64,000 nt of DNA, taken from the NCBI RefSeq assembly GCF_016937615.1, contig NZ_JAFHKI010000111.1, positions 1 through 64,000 on the forward strand. The letters run 5' to 3'. A program made the position numbers and the translations under genes. Numbering within the stretch: the stretch's first letter is position 1; every line of letters begins with the position of its first letter. Below are positions 47,361-56,327 of the stretch, piece after piece. The stretch is from Pseudomonas lactucae (GTDB lineage: Bacteria > Pseudomonadota > Gammaproteobacteria > Pseudomonadales > Pseudomonadaceae). Under the pieces are notes generated by a model. The model ran no database searches. It worked only from the letters and a program-made list of their open reading frames with translations, and was not told the origin of the DNA.

Positions 47361-48692
47361 ATGACCGCCACTGCCGCCCCGCTCGACTTGCTGTTGCTGC
47401 CGACCTGGCTGGTACCGGTGGAACCCGCCGGCGTGGTGCTCAAGGAGCATGGCCTGGGCATTCGCGATGGGTGTATTGCGTTCATCGGGCCACGCGCCGC
47501 GGCTTTGAAGCTGGCGGCCACCGAGGTGCGCGAGCTGCCGGGCATGCTGCTCAGCCCTGGCCTGATCAACGCGCACGGCCATGCGGCAATGAGCCTGTTT
47601 CGCGGCCTGGCCGACGACCTGCCGCTGATGACCTGGCTGGAGAAGCACATCTGGCCCGCCGAAGCCAAATGGGTCGATGAAACCTTCGTGCGTGATGGCA
47701 CCGACCTGGCCATCGCCGAACAGCTCAAGGGTGGCATCACCTGCTTCAGCGACATGTACTTTTACCCCAAGATCGCCAGTGACTGCGTGCACAACAGCGG
47801 CATGCGCGCGCAGATCGCGATTCCGATCCTCGACTTCCCGATTCCCGGCGCCAGCAGCGCCGATGAAGCCATTCGCCAGGGCATCGAGCTGTTCGGCGAC
47901 CTCAAGCACCATCCGCGCATCAAGATCACCTTCGGCCCCCACGCGCCCTACACCGTGTGCGACGACAACCTGGAAAAAATCCGCGTGATCGCCGAAGAGC
48001 TGGACGCCGCGATCCACATGCATGTGCACGAAACCGCCTTCGAGGTACAGCAAGCCGTCGAAAAGACCGGCGAACGCCCACTTGCCCGCCTGGGTCGCCT
48101 CGGGCTGCTGGGTCCGCGCTTCCAGGCCGTTCATATGACCCAAATCAGCGAGGATGACCTGGCTTTGCTGGTAGAAAGCAACACCAGTGTCGTCCATTGC
48201 CCGGAATCGAACCTGAAACTGGCCAGCGGCTTCTGCCCGGTAGAGCGTTTGTGGCAGGCGGGCGTCAACGTGGCCATCGGCACCGACGGCGCCGCCAGCA
48301 ACAATGACCTGGACCTGCTGGGCGAAACCCGCACCGCCGCGATGCTGGCCAAGGCCGTCGCGGGTTCGGCCACCGCCCTGGATGCCCACCGTGCGCTGCG
48401 CATGGCCACGCTCAACGGTGCACGGGCCATGGGCCTGGAAAGCCAGATCGGCTCACTGGAAGTGGGCAAGGCTGCGGATATCGTCGCGTTTGACTTGTCG
48501 GGGCTGGCGCAACAACCGATCTACGATCCGGTCTCACAGCTTATCTATGCCACCGGACGCGATTGCGTGAAACACCTTTGGGTCGCCGGCAAGCAATTGC
48601 TCGACGACCGGCGACTGACCCGCATGGATGAACAACAGTTGACCGCCACGGCCATTGCCTGGGGCCAACGCATCAGCGGGCACAGCGAATAA
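47361..48692 (+). CDS. mtaD: Methylthioadenosine/S-adenosylhomocysteine deaminase (TRZ/ATZ family)
   Basis: This 443-residue amidohydrolase has metal ligands in NAHGHAAMSLFRGLADD (HxH), GPHAPYTVCDD, MHVHETAFEV and GTDGAASNNDLDLLGE. In P. aeruginosa the gene at this place (PA3170) is a methylthioadenosine deaminase, forming methylthioinosine. Lying back to back with mtnA, it belongs to methionine salvage. It is followed by ubiG 61 bp later. Confidence 0.9.
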   Translation: MTATAAPLDLLLLPTWLVPVEPAGVVLKEHGLGIRDGCIAFIGPRAAALKLAATEVRELPGMLLSPGLINAHGHAAMSLFRGLADDLPLMTWLEKHIWPAEAKWVDETFVRDGTDLAIAEQLKGGITCFSDMYFYPKIASDCVHNSGMRAQIAIPILDFPIPGASSADEAIRQGIELFGDLKHHPRIKITFGPHAPYTVCDDNLEKIRVIAEELDAAIHMHVHETAFEVQQAVEKTGERPLARLGRLGLLGPRFQAVHMTQISEDDLALLVESNTSVVHCPESNLKLASGFCPVERLWQAGVNVAIGTDGAASNNDLDLLGETRTAAMLAKAVAGSATALDAHRALRMATLNGARAMGLESQIGSLEVGKAADIVAFDLSGLAQQPIYDPVSQLIYATGRDCVKHLWVAGKQLLDDRRLTRMDEQQLTATAIAWGQRISGHSE

Positions 48693-48753
48693 CGCCGATG
48701 TTGAACCCACGTTCAACGCCGACCAACCGATTATCAGATTCAGAGGATTCACC

Positions 48754-49449
48754 ATGAGCAACGTCGACCACGCTGAAATCGCCAAATTTGAAGCCCTGGC
48801 TCACCGCTGGTGGGACCGTGAAAGCGAGTTCAAGCCCCTGCACGACATCAACCCGCTGCGGGTCAACTGGATTGACGAACGTGTCAATCTGGCCGGCAAG
48901 AAGGTGTTGGATGTGGGTTGCGGCGGCGGCATCCTGAGCGAAGCCATGGCCCAGCGCGGCGCCACGGTAATGGGCATCGACATGGGCGAAGCACCGCTGG
49001 CCGTAGCCCAACTGCACCAGTTGGAGTCCGGCGTGAGCGTGGAATACCGCCAGATCACCGCCGAAGCCCTGGCCGAGGAAATGCCCGAGCAATTCGACGT
49101 GGTCACCTGCCTTGAGATGCTGGAGCACGTGCCGGACCCGTCCTCGGTGATCCGCGCATGCTTTCGCATGGTCAAGCCGGGTGGCCAGGTGTTCTTCTCC
49201 ACCATCAACCGCAACCCCAAGGCCTACCTGTTCGCGATCATGCGCCGATACATCATGAAGCTGCTGCCGCGCGGCACCCATGACTTCAAGAAATTCATCC
49301 GCCCCTCCGAACTGGGCGCGTGGAGCCGCCAGGCCGGCCTGACCGTCAAGGACATCATCGGCCTGACCTACAACCCGCTGACCAAGCACTACAAGCTGGC
49401 CAGCGACGTCGACGTCAACTACATGATCCAGACCCTGCGCGAGGAGTAA
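48754..49449 (+). CDS. ubiG: UbiG, ubiquinone O-methyltransferase
   Basis: It has 231 residues from MSNVDHAEIAKFEALAHRWWD (ATG 48754, with AGAGGA upstream); longer in-frame starts are not supported. SAM-binding motif I is LDVGCGGGILSEAMA; EMLEHVPDP and FFSTINRNPKAY are typical of UbiG. It does both O-methylations of ubiquinone synthesis on membrane-bound intermediates. Confidence 0.96.
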   Translation: MSNVDHAEIAKFEALAHRWWDRESEFKPLHDINPLRVNWIDERVNLAGKKVLDVGCGGGILSEAMAQRGATVMGIDMGEAPLAVAQLHQLESGVSVEYRQITAEALAEEMPEQFDVVTCLEMLEHVPDPSSVIRACFRMVKPGGQVFFSTINRNPKAYLFAIMRRYIMKLLPRGTHDFKKFIRPSELGAWSRQAGLTVKDIIGLTYNPLTKHYKLASDVDVNYMIQTLREE

Positions 49450-49453
49450 GCCT

Positions 49454-50125
49454 GTGAAGTTGCGAGCGGTTCTCTTCGACATGGACGGTACCTTGCTGGA
49501 CACCGCGCCGGACTTTATCGCCATCTGCCAGGCCATGCGCGCCGACCGTGGCCTGGCGCCGATCAACCCCGAGCACATCCGCGATGAAATTTCCGGTGGC
49601 GCACGGGCGATGGTCGCCGTGACCTTCTCGATGGACCCGGAGTCGCCAGGCTTTGAAGAACTGCGCCTGGAGTTCCTGGAGCGCTATCTCAAAGGCTGCG
49701 CGGTTCACAGCCGATTGTTCGACGGCATGGCCGAGCTGCTGGAAGACATCGAGAAAGCCAACCTGATCTGGGGCGTGGTCACCAACAAGCCACTGCGCTT
49801 CGCCGAACCGATCATGCAGCAACTGGGCCTGGCCGAGCGTTCGGCGGTGCTGATCTGCCCGGACCACGTTAAAAACAGCAAGCCGGACCCGGAGCCGATG
49901 ATCCTCGCGTGCAAAATGCTCGACCTCGACCCGGCCAGCGTGTTGTTCGTAGGCGACGACCTGCGCGATATCGAGTCCGGCCGCGATGCCGGCACCCGCA
50001 CGGCGGCGGTCACCTACGGCTATATCCACCCGGACGACAACCCGCGCCACTGGGGTGCGGATGTGGTGGTGGATCACCCGCTGGAATTGCGCAAGGTGCT
50101 GGATAACGCGTTGTGCAGTTGCTGA
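49454..50125 (+). CDS. mupP: MupP, N-acetylmuramic acid 6-phosphate phosphatase
   Basis: This 223-residue HAD phosphatase starts at a GTG 4 nt after ubiG. HAD motifs are FDMDGTLLDTAPDF, VTNKP, K at KNSKPDPEP and GDDLRDIESGRDAG. The gene at this place in Pseudomonas (PA3172) was shown to be MupP of the cell-wall recycling route that bypasses MurA and gives fosfomycin tolerance. Before that it was annotated as phosphoglycolate phosphatase. Confidence 0.9.
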   Translation: MKLRAVLFDMDGTLLDTAPDFIAICQAMRADRGLAPINPEHIRDEISGGARAMVAVTFSMDPESPGFEELRLEFLERYLKGCAVHSRLFDGMAELLEDIEKANLIWGVVTNKPLRFAEPIMQQLGLAERSAVLICPDHVKNSKPDPEPMILACKMLDLDPASVLFVGDDLRDIESGRDAGTRTAAVTYGYIHPDDNPRHWGADVVVDHPLELRKVLDNALCSC

Positions 50126-50159
50126 TGGCTCACCGATCCAACTGACCGATGAAGCCCCA

Positions 50160-50190
50160 AATGTGGGAGGGAGCAACCCCCTCCCACATT
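50160..50190. repeat. REP palindrome / possible terminator after mupP
   Basis: AATGTGGGAGGG and CCCTCCCACATT form a perfect 12-bp inverted repeat with a 7-nt loop. It lies between mupP and yciK and belongs to the GTGGGAGGG repeat family in this window. Confidence 0.75.
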
Positions 50191-50223
50191 GGATCTTCAG
50201 TGTTTTCAAATTCGAGGTTATTT

Positions 50224-50964
50224 ATGTTTGATTACTCCGCCCCCCCAGATCTGCTCAAAGGCCGAGTCATCCTGGTGACCGGCGCCGGTCGCGGGATCGG
50301 CGCGGCGGCGGCGAAAACCTATGCCGCCCATGGCGCCACCGTGCTGTTGCTGGGCAAGACCGAAGCCAACCTGGCCCAGGTGTATGACGAGATCGAAGCA
50401 GCCGGCCACCCGCAACCAGTGGTGATTCCGTTCAACCTGGAGACCGCCCTGCCCCATCAATACGATGAGTTGGCGGCGATGATCGAAAAGGCGTTCGGCC
50501 ACCTCGACGGCCTGCTGCACAACGCCTCGATCATCGGCCCACGCACGCCCATCGAGCAGCTGTCCGGCGAGAACTTCATGCGGGTGATGCACATCAACGT
50601 CAACGCGATGTTCATGCTCACCAGCACCCTGCTGCCGCTGCTCAAGCTGTCACAGGATGCGTCGGTGGTGTTCACTTCCAGCAGCGTCGGGCGCAAGGGC
50701 CGGGCATATTGGGGGGCTTACGGTGTATCGAAGTTCGCCACTGAAGGCTTGATGCAAACCCTGGCCGACGAGCTTGAAGACGTGGCGGCGGTACGCGCCA
50801 ACAGCATCAACCCAGGCGGCACCCGCACCAGCATGCGGGCCCAGGCGTATCCGGGGGAGAATCCGATGGAAAGACCGGCACCGGAAGAAATCATGCCGGT
50901 GTACCTGTACCTGATGGGGCCGGGCAGTGCCGGCGTGAATGGGCAGGCGTTTGATGCGCAGTAA
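50224..50964 (+). CDS. yciK: YciK-family SDR oxidoreductase
   Basis: It has 246 residues from the ATG at 50224 (M-F-D-Y-S-A-P); the 5' extension runs through the REP repeat and is not coding. The Rossmann motif is VTGAGRGIGAAAAKTY; NNAS-like LLHNASIIG and catalytic Ser and Tyr-x3-Lys (FTSSSVGRKGRAYWGAYGVSK) are present. Substrate is unknown. Conserved position after mupP. Confidence 0.93.
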   Translation: MFDYSAPPDLLKGRVILVTGAGRGIGAAAAKTYAAHGATVLLLGKTEANLAQVYDEIEAAGHPQPVVIPFNLETALPHQYDELAAMIEKAFGHLDGLLHNASIIGPRTPIEQLSGENFMRVMHINVNAMFMLTSTLLPLLKLSQDASVVFTSSSVGRKGRAYWGAYGVSKFATEGLMQTLADELEDVAAVRANSINPGGTRTSMRAQAYPGENPMERPAPEEIMPVYLYLMGPGSAGVNGQAFDAQ

Positions 50965-50984
50965 ACCCTGACACAACCGAAACA

Positions 50985-51029
50985 AAATGTGGGAGCAAGT
51001 CGAATCGTCGCACCGCCCCTCCCACATTT
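50985..51029. repeat. REP-like inverted repeat between yciK and the peptide-binding protein gene
   Basis: AAATGTGGGAG and CTCCCACATTT form an 11-bp inverted repeat with a 23-nt loop between two convergent genes. It may act as a bidirectional terminator. Confidence 0.65.
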
Positions 51030-51051
51030 GTACTGCAGTGTTCTCTGGAAC

Positions 51052-52566
51052 TTAGTTTTTCACCACGTCCTCAAGGGTGAAACGGCCGAGCGGGTTCTGC
51101 AGGAAATTGCTCACATTCTTGCGTGAGATATTGATGTACGGGCTGTAGTACAGATCGATCCAGTTCACGTCCTGCTTGGCCAGTTTCTGCAGCTCCACAT
51201 ACATCTGCTCACGCTTGACCGGGTCGGCCTCGATGCGCGCCGCCGCCACCAGCTCCTTGACCTTATCGTTCTTGTAGCGGGTCATGTAGTTCTGGTTGGT
51301 GTCGTGGCCCAGCACGAAGGTGGTCTTCTGGTCCGGGTCGAGAATGTCGTTGGTCCAGTACATCACCGAAATGTCGTACTCGCCGTCCACCAGCATTTGC
51401 CAGCTTTGGGTCGGGTCGACTTTCTGCAGGTTGGCGGTGACGCCAACCTTGGCCAATTGGTCCTTGATGATCACCGCGATCTGCTCGTCGGCTTCGTTGC
51501 CGGCGTTGACCACGTAGTTCAGCTTCAAGCCATCGGCACCGGCAGCGGCCAGCAGTTTCTTGGCTTCGGCGGGGTCATATGGACGCTGCAGGTTGTTCGC
51601 GTAGTGGTACAGCGAGCCTTTGGGAATGTAGGAATAGGCCACGGTGCCCTGACCGTAAGTGGCGGTCTTGACCAGCGATTGTTTATCGATGGCCATGTCC
51701 AGCGCCTGGCGCACTTGCGGTTTGGCCAGCAGGCCGTGCGCGTGGTTGATCAGCAGGTGATCTTCACGGGTGGATGGGTCGGCATGGATCACCACGTTCT
51801 TGTCTTTCTTCAGTTCCTCAACCCGCGAGAACGGCACGAAGATCGCCGTGTCGAGTTCGTTGTTCTGCACCATGCGCATGCGCGTGTTGTCGTCGGTCAC
51901 CGAGACCCATTCCACGCCGTCGAGGCTGACCTTCTTGGCTTGCCAGAAGTTCGGGTTCTTCTTGAGGATCACCCGATCCCCCTTGCGCCACTCGTCCACG
52001 GTAAACGCGCCGGAGGTCACCGGGTTTTCCGAATAGGCGTCTTCGCCCATTTTGGTCATGGCTTTTTCCGACAGGATCGACACCGTTGGCGAAGCCAGTT
52101 GCGAGAGAAACGCGACCGCAGGGGTCTTGAGGGTCACGACCAAAGTCTTCGCATCGGCGGCCTTGGCGGTATTGATCAGGTTGAACGGATCGGCCCACAG
52201 CGAGGCTTTGTTATCGCGAATGCGCAACAGGCTGAACGCCGCATCATCGGCAGTGATCGGCGAGCCGTCGGAGAACTTCGCCTCACGCAGTTTGAAGGTG
52301 TAGGTCAAACCATCCTTGGAGACCTCCCAACTCTCGGCCAGGCCCGGTTCCATCTTGGTGCCCAGGTTGTCCACGCGCACCAGGGTGTCGTAGACGTTGG
52401 CGAACACCCAGGTGTCGCGGTTTTGTGCACTTTTGATCGGGTCGAACGTGGTGCTGTCTTCACGGCAACCGATGGTCAGTACACCGGCAGCCTGGGCCAG
52501 GCCGGCGGTCAGCGACCACGCGGTAAGCGTGGCGGCGGCGAGCAACTTCAAGTGGCGCGATTGCAT
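51052..52566 (-). CDS. Peptide ABC transporter substrate-binding protein (SBP_bac_5)
   Basis: This 504-residue protein has a Sec signal peptide (about 1-26, ending AQAA) and the family-5 solute-binding fold with FDPIKSAQNRDTWVFANVYDTLVRVD, YTFKLREAKFSDGSPITADDAAFS and YDPAEAKKLLAAAG. It binds peptide-like ligands in the periplasm. It is the last gene of the minus-strand pip-ABC operon, 35 nt after the second ATPase gene. Confidence 0.9.
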   Translation of the reverse strand: MQSRHLKLLAAATLTAWSLTAGLAQAAGVLTIGCREDSTTFDPIKSAQNRDTWVFANVYDTLVRVDNLGTKMEPGLAESWEVSKDGLTYTFKLREAKFSDGSPITADDAAFSLLRIRDNKASLWADPFNLINTAKAADAKTLVVTLKTPAVAFLSQLASPTVSILSEKAMTKMGEDAYSENPVTSGAFTVDEWRKGDRVILKKNPNFWQAKKVSLDGVEWVSVTDDNTRMRMVQNNELDTAIFVPFSRVEELKKDKNVVIHADPSTREDHLLINHAHGLLAKPQVRQALDMAIDKQSLVKTATYGQGTVAYSYIPKGSLYHYANNLQRPYDPAEAKKLLAAAGADGLKLNYVVNAGNEADEQIAVIIKDQLAKVGVTANLQKVDPTQSWQMLVDGEYDISVMYWTNDILDPDQKTTFVLGHDTNQNYMTRYKNDKVKELVAAARIEADPVKREQMYVELQKLAKQDVNWIDLYYSPYINISRKNVSNFLQNPLGRFTLEDVVKN

Positions 52567-52601
52567 GTCATAACTCCTTGTTCATGAATGGCAGGGAAGG
52601 G

Positions 52602-53573
52602 TCAAAGCAAAGGTTCTTCAAGCACGCAACTGTACCGATGCTCGTGCAGGAAATGAGTCGGCGGCAACACCACGGAACACATGGCTCGCGCATACCGACA
52701 ACGCGGGTGAAAGGCGCAGCCTGTGGGCAAGTTCAGTGGGCTCGCAGGCTCGCCCGATAGCAGCTGCGCAGGCAACGGCCGATGCGGATCGATCTGCGGA
52801 ATCGCCTGGATCAATGCCGCCGTGTAGGGGTGGCGCGGTGCCGTAAACACCGCTTCCACCGGCCCTTCCTCGACGATCTTGCCCAGGTACATCACGGCCA
52901 CGCGGTCACACAGGCGCCGCACGATGGCCAGGTCATGGGCGATAAACAGGATCGCCAGGTTCATGCGCTGTTGCAGTTCCAGCAACAAGTTGATGATCTG
53001 GCCCTGGATCGACACATCCAGCGCCGCCACGCATTCATCGGCGATGATCAGGCGCGGCTCTACCGCCAACGCCCGGGCAATACCGACACGCTGGCACTGG
53101 CCGCCACTGAGTGAGCCGGGCTTGCGGCCGGCCAGCTCGGGGCGCAGGCCCACCAGTTCCAGCAGTTCGTTGACGCGGGCGGGAATGTGTTCCAAGGCCA
53201 CTTTGCGCTGCACGCGCAGGACTTCGGCGATGGTTTCGCCAATCGTATGGCGAGGGTTCAGCGCGGCGTAGGGGTCTTGAAAGATCATTGCCGTTTCAAA
53301 GCGCAGGCGCTTGATGTCGATCGCGCTGCCCCGGGCCATGTCGATGCCATTGAACAGCACCTGCCCGGCACTGATGGGATTGAGGTGCAGAATCGCGCGG
53401 CCCAGGGTGCTCTTGCCGCTGCCCGACTCGCCCACCAGGCCGAGGGTTTCGCCGGCGGCCAGGTTCAACGACACCCCGTTCACCGCCCTCACCCACTGCT
53501 TGTTCAGGCCCAACAGGCCAGTGCCGGACGCAGCAAAGCGCACCTCCAGGTCCTTGATCTGCAACAGGCTCAC
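52602..53573 (-). CDS. Peptide ABC transporter ATP-binding protein (OppF/DppF-like)
   Basis: Translation most likely begins at the GTG at 53573 (V-S-L-L-Q-I-K-D-L), which overlaps the previous stop (GTGA); longer starts read into the other ATPase gene. Walker A is GESGSGKSTLGRA, the signature is LSGGQCQRVGIARAL and Walker B is LIIADECVAALD. The C-terminal oligopeptide domain has CAFHPRCRYAR. 323 residues. Confidence 0.9.
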   Translation of the reverse strand: MSLLQIKDLEVRFAASGTGLLGLNKQWVRAVNGVSLNLAAGETLGLVGESGSGKSTLGRAILHLNPISAGQVLFNGIDMARGSAIDIKRLRFETAMIFQDPYAALNPRHTIGETIAEVLRVQRKVALEHIPARVNELLELVGLRPELAGRKPGSLSGGQCQRVGIARALAVEPRLIIADECVAALDVSIQGQIINLLLELQQRMNLAILFIAHDLAIVRRLCDRVAVMYLGKIVEEGPVEAVFTAPRHPYTAALIQAIPQIDPHRPLPAQLLSGEPASPLNLPTGCAFHPRCRYARAMCSVVLPPTHFLHEHRYSCVLEEPLL

Positions 53574-54526
53574 GGGCGACCTCCCAACGGATAGTGGCAC
53601 GCCACACGCGCGCCTTCGGGCAAGCGCTCGGTGCACAAGGCGCCGACCTGTGGGCAACGCGGGTTGAACCGACAGCCTTCGGGCAACGCGTCGAGCAATG
53701 GCGGCTGGCCGACAATGGTGCGCAGCAAGGCATGGCCGCTGCTGTGGGCCGGCTGGCAGTCGATCAGGCCGGCGGTGTACGGGTGTTGCGGATGGGCCAG
53801 CACGTCGTACTTGCTGCCATGTTCACACAGGCGACCGGCGTACATCACGGCAATGGAGTCGCAGGTTTGCGCCACCACCCCCAGGTCATGGGTGATCATG
53901 ATGATCGACAGGCCACGCTGATCGCGCAGGTCCAGCAACAACCGCAAAATCTGCGCCTGCACAGTCACGTCCAGGGCCGTGGTCGGCTCGTCGGCGATCA
54001 GCACCTTGGGGTTGCAGCCCAGCGCCACCGCGATCATCGCGCGCTGGCGCATGCCGCCGGAAAACTCGTGGGGATAATTGTCGACGCGCGCCTTCGGATC
54101 GGGAATGCCCACCTGGCGCAGCACATCGATGGCCTGCAAACGCGCGTGTTTTTTCGAAGCGCCCTGGTGCAGGCGGATGCCCTCGGCGATCTGCTCACCG
54201 ATGCGCATCAGCGGGTCAAGGTGGCTGCTGGGGTTCTGGAAAATCATGCCCAGTTGCCCGCCGCGCACCGCACGCATGCCGGCATCGTCCAATTGCAGAA
54301 GATCCTGGCCGGCCAGGCGCACCGCAGCGCCTTGCACCCGCAGGTTGGGCGACGGCAGCAGCCGCATCAGGCCACGACACGCCATGGTCTTGCCCGAACC
54401 GCTCTCGCCCACCAGGCCAAGGATTTCGCCTTCGGCCAGGTCAAACGACACGCGGTCGACCAGGGTCACCTCACGCCCGGCATTGTTGGCGATCACACTC
54501 AGGTCACGCACATGCAGCAGGCTCAT
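53570..54526 (-). CDS. Peptide ABC transporter ATP-binding protein (OppD/DppD-like)
   Basis: It has 318 residues from the ATG at 54526 (M-S-L-L-H-V-R-D-L), which overlaps the permease stop as ATGA. Walker A is GESGSGKTMACRG, the signature FSGGMRQRAMIAVAL, Walker B VLIADEPTTALD. The C-terminal CRFNPRCPQVG motif is the Opp/Dpp type. It pairs with the downstream ATPase to power peptide import. Confidence 0.91.
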   Translation of the reverse strand: MSLLHVRDLSVIANNAGREVTLVDRVSFDLAEGEILGLVGESGSGKTMACRGLMRLLPSPNLRVQGAAVRLAGQDLLQLDDAGMRAVRGGQLGMIFQNPSSHLDPLMRIGEQIAEGIRLHQGASKKHARLQAIDVLRQVGIPDPKARVDNYPHEFSGGMRQRAMIAVALGCNPKVLIADEPTTALDVTVQAQILRLLLDLRDQRGLSIIMITHDLGVVAQTCDSIAVMYAGRLCEHGSKYDVLAHPQHPYTAGLIDCQPAHSSGHALLRTIVGQPPLLDALPEGCRFNPRCPQVGALCTERLPEGARVACHYPLGGRP

Positions 54527-55380
54527 GAACGATCCCCCAATACGTGCGCCACGCCGTCCGCCAACAGGCTGAAGCCCATGGCCAGGGTCACGATGGCCAA
54601 GCCGGGAAACGTGCAGAGCCACCAGGCTGTGGTAATGAACGCCTGGCCTTCAGCGACCATGGTGCCCCACTCGGCCGTCGGCGGTTGTACGCCCAGGCCC
54701 AGGTAGCTCACAGCCGCTCCGTTGAGCAGCACCAGCACGGCGTCGGACATGGAAAACACAATCGAGCCGAACATCGCGTTCGGCAGCAAATGCCGGAACA
54801 GGATGCGCCCATGTCCAAAGCCCAGGCTCTTGGCGGCCAGGGCGAAGTCGCTTTCCTTGAGCACCAGGATCTGCGAGCGGATCAACCGCGCATACGACAC
54901 CCACCCCACCAGCGCCATGGCGATATAGAAGCTCTGCAACCCCGGACCGAGGATGGCCATGATCGCCAGCATCAGCACCAGGAATGGGAACGCTAGCACC
55001 ACATCGATCACACGCATGCAGACGCTATCGAAACGCCCGCCGATGTAGCCTGACACCGCGCCCACGAACGTCCCGATCATGAACGGGAAGATCACCCCGA
55101 GCACCGCCAGTTGCAGATCGATGCGCGCGCCCCAGATCACCCGCGAAAGAATGTCGCGGCCGTAGTTATCGGTGCCGAACGGATGGGCCAGGCTGGGGCC
55201 CAGCAGACTGATATCGGTGTTTTGCGCAATCGGGTCATAGGGCGCGATCCACGGCGCAAACAGCGCCAGGCCCAACCACCCCAGCAGGATCAATAGCCCC
55301 CACGCCGCCGTGAGCCGGCCATTGCGAAAACCAAAACGCAGGCGCAAGCGCCACGGGGCAATCACTGGACGGCTGGTCAT
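54523..55380 (-). CDS. Peptide ABC transporter permease (DppC-like)
   Basis: This 285-residue inner membrane protein has about six spans. The N-terminal OppC_N region has GWLGLALFAPWIAPYDP; the EAA loop is AAKSLGFGHGRILFRHLLPNA. It starts 4 nt inside the DppB-like gene end (ATG/TGA overlap at 55377-55380). Confidence 0.91.
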   Translation of the reverse strand: MTSRPVIAPWRLRLRFGFRNGRLTAAWGLLILLGWLGLALFAPWIAPYDPIAQNTDISLLGPSLAHPFGTDNYGRDILSRVIWGARIDLQLAVLGVIFPFMIGTFVGAVSGYIGGRFDSVCMRVIDVVLAFPFLVLMLAIMAILGPGLQSFYIAMALVGWVSYARLIRSQILVLKESDFALAAKSLGFGHGRILFRHLLPNAMFGSIVFSMSDAVLVLLNGAAVSYLGLGVQPPTAEWGTMVAEGQAFITTAWWLCTFPGLAIVTLAMGFSLLADGVAHVLGDRS

Positions 55381-56324
55381 TGCATCTTCACCCGTGGGTC
55401 GAGGGCTACGGTCACCACGTCCGCGATGAAGTTGACCGCCACCGTCGCGCAGGCCAGCACCATGGCCACGCCCTGCACCACCATGTAATCGCGGGTGAAG
55501 ATACCGCGCACCAGCAATTGGCCGATGCCGGGAATCGCGAACAGGCTCTCGATCACCACCGTGCCGCTGATCAGCCAGCCGATATTCACCGCCAGCAGGT
55601 TGACCGCCGGCACCAGGGAGTTAGGCAACACATGCCGACGAAACACCGCCGCCTCGGACAGGCCGCGCGCGCGGGCCGCGGTGACGTGATCGGCCTTCAA
55701 TTCCATCAACATGCTCGCGCGCAGGTTGCGCACCAGCACCGCCGACAGTGCCAGGGCGATGGTCAGGCACGGCAAGACCATATGGTGCGCCTTGTCCAAC
55801 CCGCTCCGCCCGTAGCCGGACACCGGGAAGAGGCCCCATTGCACGCTGAACAGCAAAATCAGCATCAATCCCAGCCAGAACGCCGGCATGCCCAGCCCAA
55901 CGGTGGTGAACACGCGAATCAGGTTATCCGCCCAGCCGCCTTTATTGCGCGCCGCCAGCGTCGCCAGTGGCACCGCGATCAGCAGCGCCAGCACGACGCT
56001 GCCGAGCACCAGCACCAGGGTCGGTTCGATGCGAGTCACAATCAGCTTCAGCGCATCGACCTTGTACAGCAGGGAATTGCCGAGATCGCCCTGGAGCAGG
56101 TTCTTCAGGAAGTAGAAGTATTGCAGCCACAAAGGCTGATCAAGACCGTACTGGGCGCGGATTTTCAGCAAGGCGTCCGGCGTGCTGCGCGAGCCGAGCA
56201 ACGCCCGTGCCGGGTCGCCCGGAATCGAACGCACCAGCACAAAGGTGATCAGGCTGATGCCGAACAGCACCGGCAGCAATTGCAGCGGCCGGGACAGCAC
56301 AAAACGATAACGCGCCAGGTTCAT
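55377..56324 (-). CDS. Peptide ABC transporter permease (DppB-like)
   Basis: This 315-residue permease has six spans. LVRSIPGDPARALLG lies near the N-terminus and the EAA loop is ARARGLSEAAVFRRHVLPNSL. It starts only 3 nt after the hydrolase stop, so the hydrolase and the transporter form one transcription unit. Confidence 0.92.
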   Translation of the reverse strand: MNLARYRFVLSRPLQLLPVLFGISLITFVLVRSIPGDPARALLGSRSTPDALLKIRAQYGLDQPLWLQYFYFLKNLLQGDLGNSLLYKVDALKLIVTRIEPTLVLVLGSVVLALLIAVPLATLAARNKGGWADNLIRVFTTVGLGMPAFWLGLMLILLFSVQWGLFPVSGYGRSGLDKAHHMVLPCLTIALALSAVLVRNLRASMLMELKADHVTAARARGLSEAAVFRRHVLPNSLVPAVNLLAVNIGWLISGTVVIESLFAIPGIGQLLVRGIFTRDYMVVQGVAMVLACATVAVNFIADVVTVALDPRVKMQ

Positions 56325-56327
56325 CCG

